Assembly: GCA_963816155.1 (NCBI GenBank)
Contig: CAWFJE010000002.1
Span: 310,001 to 374,000, forward strand
Length of the DNA stretch: 64,000 nucleotides
Source: JAXGXJ01 sp963816155
Lineage (GTDB): Bacteria; Actinomycetota; Thermoleophilia; RBG-16-64-13
Direction of reading: 5' to 3'
A model generated the notes under the pieces. That model saw only the letters and a program-made list of their open reading frames with translations, had not been told where the DNA came from and did no database searches. This document shows, in pieces, positions 61,145 through 64,000 of the stretch. Position numbers and translations under genes: made by a program. The first letter of the stretch is position 1. Each line of letters starts with the position of its first letter.

Positions 61145-62506
61145 TTATCCAGCAGCCTTCACAGCTGCGTCGACTTCGGGCAGGAGAACGGGGTCGGTCA
61201 TCGAGTTGAGGTCACGCACGAACTCGAAACCCTCACCGTACTGCCACTGGAGGAAGCCGCCGTGGCCGCCGACGTGGTCGGCGTCGGAGAACATGTAGTG
61301 GCCCTGAGCACCCCACCAATCAACCTTCTCCATGGCCGCAGCCCAACCGGCTCCGTCCTGAGTCTCGGCGGTCTCGATGGCCGCCTGAGCCAGATGGAAG
61401 GTGTCATAGGCGAAGCCCAAGAACAGACTGGCGAACGGTTCCTGCGGGAAGTCGGCTTTCCACCGCTCCACGAACGCGATGAGGTCGGCTTTGGCCGGGT
61501 ATTCGTCCGGGATCCGGCCCGGGTCCACGATGGCCGGACCGAAGGCGAAGTCGCCGGCGATGTTGGCCGGATCATTGCCGGCAGGAGCCAGCATGACCAG
61601 CGGATGAGCGCCCGAGGCCTGGTTGTAGATGGGAGCCGTGATCCCCAGGCTCCTGAGCGTCTTGGTCATCTGGTTCACATGCACCGGATTGCTCGCCAGG
61701 ATGATGGCGTCGGGGTTCACTTCCTTGGCCTTGGCGGCGATCTTGTTGGCGATGGGGGTCACGTCGGTCTCGCCCAGACCCCAACTGTCTGACATGAGGG
61801 TGCAGGTGATGCCCAGCTTGGGAAGCACCTCGTTCACGATCTTCAGCGTTTCCTGGCTGATGACCATCTGGTCGCCGATGGCAAGTACGTTCTTCTTGGT
61901 TTCCGCCACCATTTCCCGCACAAAAGCGTCGGCGCAGCCGTCCGGGCCGGTGGCAGGTGCGAAGGTGTATGTGTACTTGGTCTGGTCTTCATTCAGTTCA
62001 GCCAGGGTCGGCGGGCCGAAGGTGATGTGAAAGATTCCGGCTTCTTCCGTGAGCGGACGGGTTGGGGCCTGCGTCCACTGCGGGAACGGGCCGATGATGA
62101 CGTCGACCTTCTGGTCGACCAGCGACTGGACAGCGGCTACAGCCGTGTCCATCTTGGACTGGTCGTCGACGAAGACCAACTCCACCTGGCGGCCGTTGAT
62201 CCCGCCATTGGCGTTGACGTACTTGGCCTCTGTCTCGAAGCCCTGCTTGATCTGCCCGCACGGGGCGGCGCTGTCACCCGTGAGCGAGATGGCGATACCG
62301 AACTTGAGCGGGGCCGTATTGGCCGCACTCGTTGTGGTTGACTCGGCCGGAGCAGTGGTCTCAGTGCTCTCCGGCGCCATCGTGGTGTCGGTGCTCTCCG
62401 GCGCCATCGTGGTGGTGGTCTCCTCGTCGCCGCCGCACGCCACGGCGAACATGCTGAGAACAAGCACCAAGACCAGACCGAGAGCAATCCAATATCTCTT
62501 TCTCAT
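61145..62506 (-). CDS. livK: ABC transporter solute-binding lipoprotein, Liv/HAAT type (second copy)
   Basis: Binding protein of 453 residues. The signal peptide ends in lipobox MFAVAC, then a repeated linker (MAPESTDTT, MAPESTETT, APAESTTT) and a type I periplasmic fold (GIAISLTGDSAAPCGQIKQG, VDVIIGPFPQW). It clearly differs from the copy at 48950. ATG 62506 follows GGGAGGTAAGG. It is the last gene of an operon whose earlier genes run past the window end. The ligand is unknown. Confidence 0.92.
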   Translation of the reverse strand: MRKRYWIALGLVLVLVLSMFAVACGGDEETTTTMAPESTDTTMAPESTETTAPAESTTTSAANTAPLKFGIAISLTGDSAAPCGQIKQGFETEAKYVNANGGINGRQVELVFVDDQSKMDTAVAAVQSLVDQKVDVIIGPFPQWTQAPTRPLTEEAGIFHITFGPPTLAELNEDQTKYTYTFAPATGPDGCADAFVREMVAETKKNVLAIGDQMVISQETLKIVNEVLPKLGITCTLMSDSWGLGETDVTPIANKIAAKAKEVNPDAIILASNPVHVNQMTKTLRSLGITAPIYNQASGAHPLVMLAPAGNDPANIAGDFAFGPAIVDPGRIPDEYPAKADLIAFVERWKADFPQEPFASLFLGFAYDTFHLAQAAIETAETQDGAGWAAAMEKVDWWGAQGHYMFSDADHVGGHGGFLQWQYGEGFEFVRDLNSMTDPVLLPEVDAAVKAAG

Positions 62507-62576
62507 CCCCTTACCTCCCTTTGTTGAAGCTGTTTGGCCCCTGTGTTGCCGTTTGCACAAACGATCCCATGCGCTG

Positions 62577-64000
62577 TCACTCCTGATCGCCGCCCAGGTA
62601 GCTTGCGCGCACGCGATCATCTTGCCGAAGTTGAGTGGCCGTGCCGGCGAGCACGACCGTGCCCGTCTGCAGCACGACCCCGAGATGCGCCAAGGAGAGC
62701 GCCATCTCTGCGTTCTGCTCCACCATGAGCATGGTCAGGCCCTGCTGGTTGAGCTTGGCCAGCGCCTCGAAAATGCGTTCCACCGCCAGAGGAGCGAGGC
62801 CCATGGAGGGTTCGTCAAGAAGCAGGAGCTTCGGTTTGCCGGTGAGCGCACGACCGATGGCCAACATCTGCTGCTCACCCCCGGAAAGGGTCCCGGCCTC
62901 CTGCCTACGCCGCTCCGCCAGGATGGGGAAAAGATCGTAGACGAAGGCGATATCGTCGGCCAAGCCGGAACGATCGTTCCGACCCGTGGCCCCCACGATC
63001 AGGTTGTCCTCCACCGTCAGGGTGGGGAAGAGTTGACGGCCCTCGGGCACCTGGCACACGCCCATGTTCTTGATCTTCTCAGGCGCCAGATGGGTGATGT
63101 CGGTCTCCCCGAAGCGCATCCTGCCACTACCGCTCCTAACGATCCCCGAGATCGTATTGAGCAGCGTGCTCTTGCCGGCACCGTTGGCTCCCAGGACCGT
63201 CACCACCATTCCCTTGGAGACCGTCAGTGAGACGCCATGAAGGGCTTCGATGGACCCGTAGCGGGTCACGATATCTTCTATGACGAGGAGGTCCTCCGGC
63301 ACCGGGCAATCCTCCCCGTCCACCAGATCTCGGGTGGCGCACAGATCCCTGGTCCCCAGGTCGGCTCCGAGATAGGCGCTGATCACCTTCTGGTCTCTCT
63401 GCACGTGTTCAGGCGCGCCTGACGCGATCAATTCGCCGTAATCGAGGACGTTCACCGTGTCGGAGATGTCCATGACCAGATCCATGTCGTGCTCCACGAT
63501 GAGAACGGTCACACCGGCATCGCGGATGGTGGCGATCTGTTTGATCAACTCCTCGCGCTCGCTTTGGTTGGTTCCCGCCGCCGGCTCGTCGAGCAGAAGC
63601 AGACGCGGCTCAGAAGCGAGCGCTCGAGCGATCTCCACCAGACGTTGCTGTCCGTAGGGGAGACTGGAAGCGGGCATATCGGCGCGCTCGCGCAATCCCA
63701 CCAGGGCCAAGGCATCCATCGCCCGTTCCCTGGAACGCCTCTCTTCCCGCCTCTGCGAGGGGAAGCCAAGGCCCCCGGCCCAGAAACCCGACTTCTCGTG
63801 CCTGTGACATCCGACCAGAACGTTCTCGAGCACGCTCATGTTCACGAAGATGCGCAGGTTCTGAAAGGTGCGGGCCACGCCGAGACGAGCCATGTCGGCC
63901 GCTTGGAGCTTCGTGACCTCGGTATCCTCGAACCAGATCCGGCCACCGGCCATCTCCTGCAGCCTGCTGATAGCATTGAACAGAGTAGTCTTGCCCGCGC
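62577..64000 (-). CDS. Fused LivG-LivF ABC transporter ATPase (5' part beyond window)
   Basis: Two ABC ATPase domains in one reading frame, over 470 residues visible. The first domain begins at the window edge with the Walker A end AGKTTLFN, then LivG-type VARTFQNLRIF, signature LPYGQQRLVEIA, Walker B LLLLDEPAAG and VEHDMDLVMDI. After a linker (about GTRDLCATRDLVDGEDC) comes a LivF-type domain: LGANGAGKSTLLN, TLSGGEQQM, LLLLDEPSMGLAP, MLMVEQNAEMAL. Fusion replaces the separate LivG and LivF of region 45-47 kb. The start codon lies beyond 64000. Confidence 0.92.
   Translation of the reverse strand, partial: AGKTTLFNAISRLQEMAGGRIWFEDTEVTKLQAADMARLGVARTFQNLRIFVNMSVLENVLVGCHRHEKSGFWAGGLGFPSQRREERRSRERAMDALALVGLRERADMPASSLPYGQQRLVEIARALASEPRLLLLDEPAAGTNQSEREELIKQIATIRDAGVTVLIVEHDMDLVMDISDTVNVLDYGELIASGAPEHVQRDQKVISAYLGADLGTRDLCATRDLVDGEDCPVPEDLLVIEDIVTRYGSIEALHGVSLTVSKGMVVTVLGANGAGKSTLLNTISGIVRSGSGRMRFGETDITHLAPEKIKNMGVCQVPEGRQLFPTLTVEDNLIVGATGRNDRSGLADDIAFVYDLFPILAERRRQEAGTLSGGEQQMLAIGRALTGKPKLLLLDEPSMGLAPLAVERIFEALAKLNQQGLTMLMVEQNAEMALSLAHLGVVLQTGTVVLAGTATQLRQDDRVRASYLGGDQE

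Overview
This is a GC-rich window, about nine tenths of it coding, with most genes on the minus strand. The order tRNA-Tyr, tRNA-Thr, tRNA-Met, rpmG, tRNA-Trp, secE, nusG, rplK, rplA, rplJ, rplL, rpoB, the Thr/Pro-rich linkers behind the lipobox of the solute-binding proteins, and a mycofactocin cluster all point to an actinobacterium. Reverse rubrerythrin, rubredoxin, indolepyruvate:ferredoxin oxidoreductase, ADP-forming acyl-CoA synthetase, aldehyde:ferredoxin oxidoreductase and two molybdopterin enzymes point to an anaerobic or microaerophilic life that uses aromatic and amino-acid-derived carbon. The exact lineage cannot be fixed from the sequence alone.

Layout: (1) 1-7.1 kb, the translation/transcription core from tRNA-Tyr to rpoB, with rpoB cut by the window edge and carrying one frameshift. 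(2) 7.2-10.2 kb, aquaporin Z, a LarA-family racemase and a free-standing B3/B4 domain protein. (3) 10.3-20.0 kb, one compact mycofactocin operon: alcohol dehydrogenase, mftA, mftB, mftC, an OYE-type oxidoreductase, ETF alpha, an ETF-quinone oxidoreductase-like flavoprotein, its ferredoxin, ETF beta and mftF. mftD and mftE are not in the window. (4) 20.2-26.7 kb, a pyrogallol transhydroxylase-like molybdenum enzyme (large and small subunits), a thiolase, a divergent IclR regulator and an EamA exporter. (5) 27.0-34.8 kb, a metallo-beta-lactamase-fold hydrolase with a short-chain dehydrogenase, an aldehyde:ferredoxin oxidoreductase, a second IclR regulator, and the trio short-chain dehydrogenase, beta-keto acid cleavage enzyme and 3-hydroxyacyl-CoA-dehydrogenase-like protein. 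(6) 35.0-39.9 kb, a membrane-anchored molybdenum oxidoreductase (catalytic subunit, NrfD anchor, Fe-S subunit) and reverse rubrerythrin. (7) 40.1-44.0 kb, a GlmU-like beta-helix protein, GlmM, a nucleotidyltransferase-like protein and rubredoxin. (8) 44.0-50.2 kb, a class III aminotransferase and a complete branched-chain-type ABC transporter. (9) 50.4-57.2 kb, a cytidylate-kinase-like protein, an MFS carrier, and the operon of ADP-forming acyl-CoA synthetase and indolepyruvate oxidoreductase. (10) 57.3-64.0 kb, an LVIVD-repeat protein, a GntR/FadR regulator, a DUF3237 protein, a non-canonical short-chain dehydrogenase, and part of a second Liv-type transporter with its two ATPases fused.

How it may fit together (inference): regions 3 to 5 read as a catabolic island. 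A transhydroxylase could turn pyrogallol-type trihydroxybenzenes into phloroglucinol. Reductase and hydrolase candidates could open the ring. The hydroxyacid dehydrogenase, beta-keto acid cleavage enzyme and thiolase could finish to acetyl-CoA. The mycofactocin operon could move alcohol-derived electrons through ETF to the quinone pool. Shared short promoter boxes link the IclR gene to the mycofactocin operon, and the GntR gene to the indolepyruvate oxidoreductase operon. No rRNA gene, CRISPR array, insertion sequence or prophage was seen.
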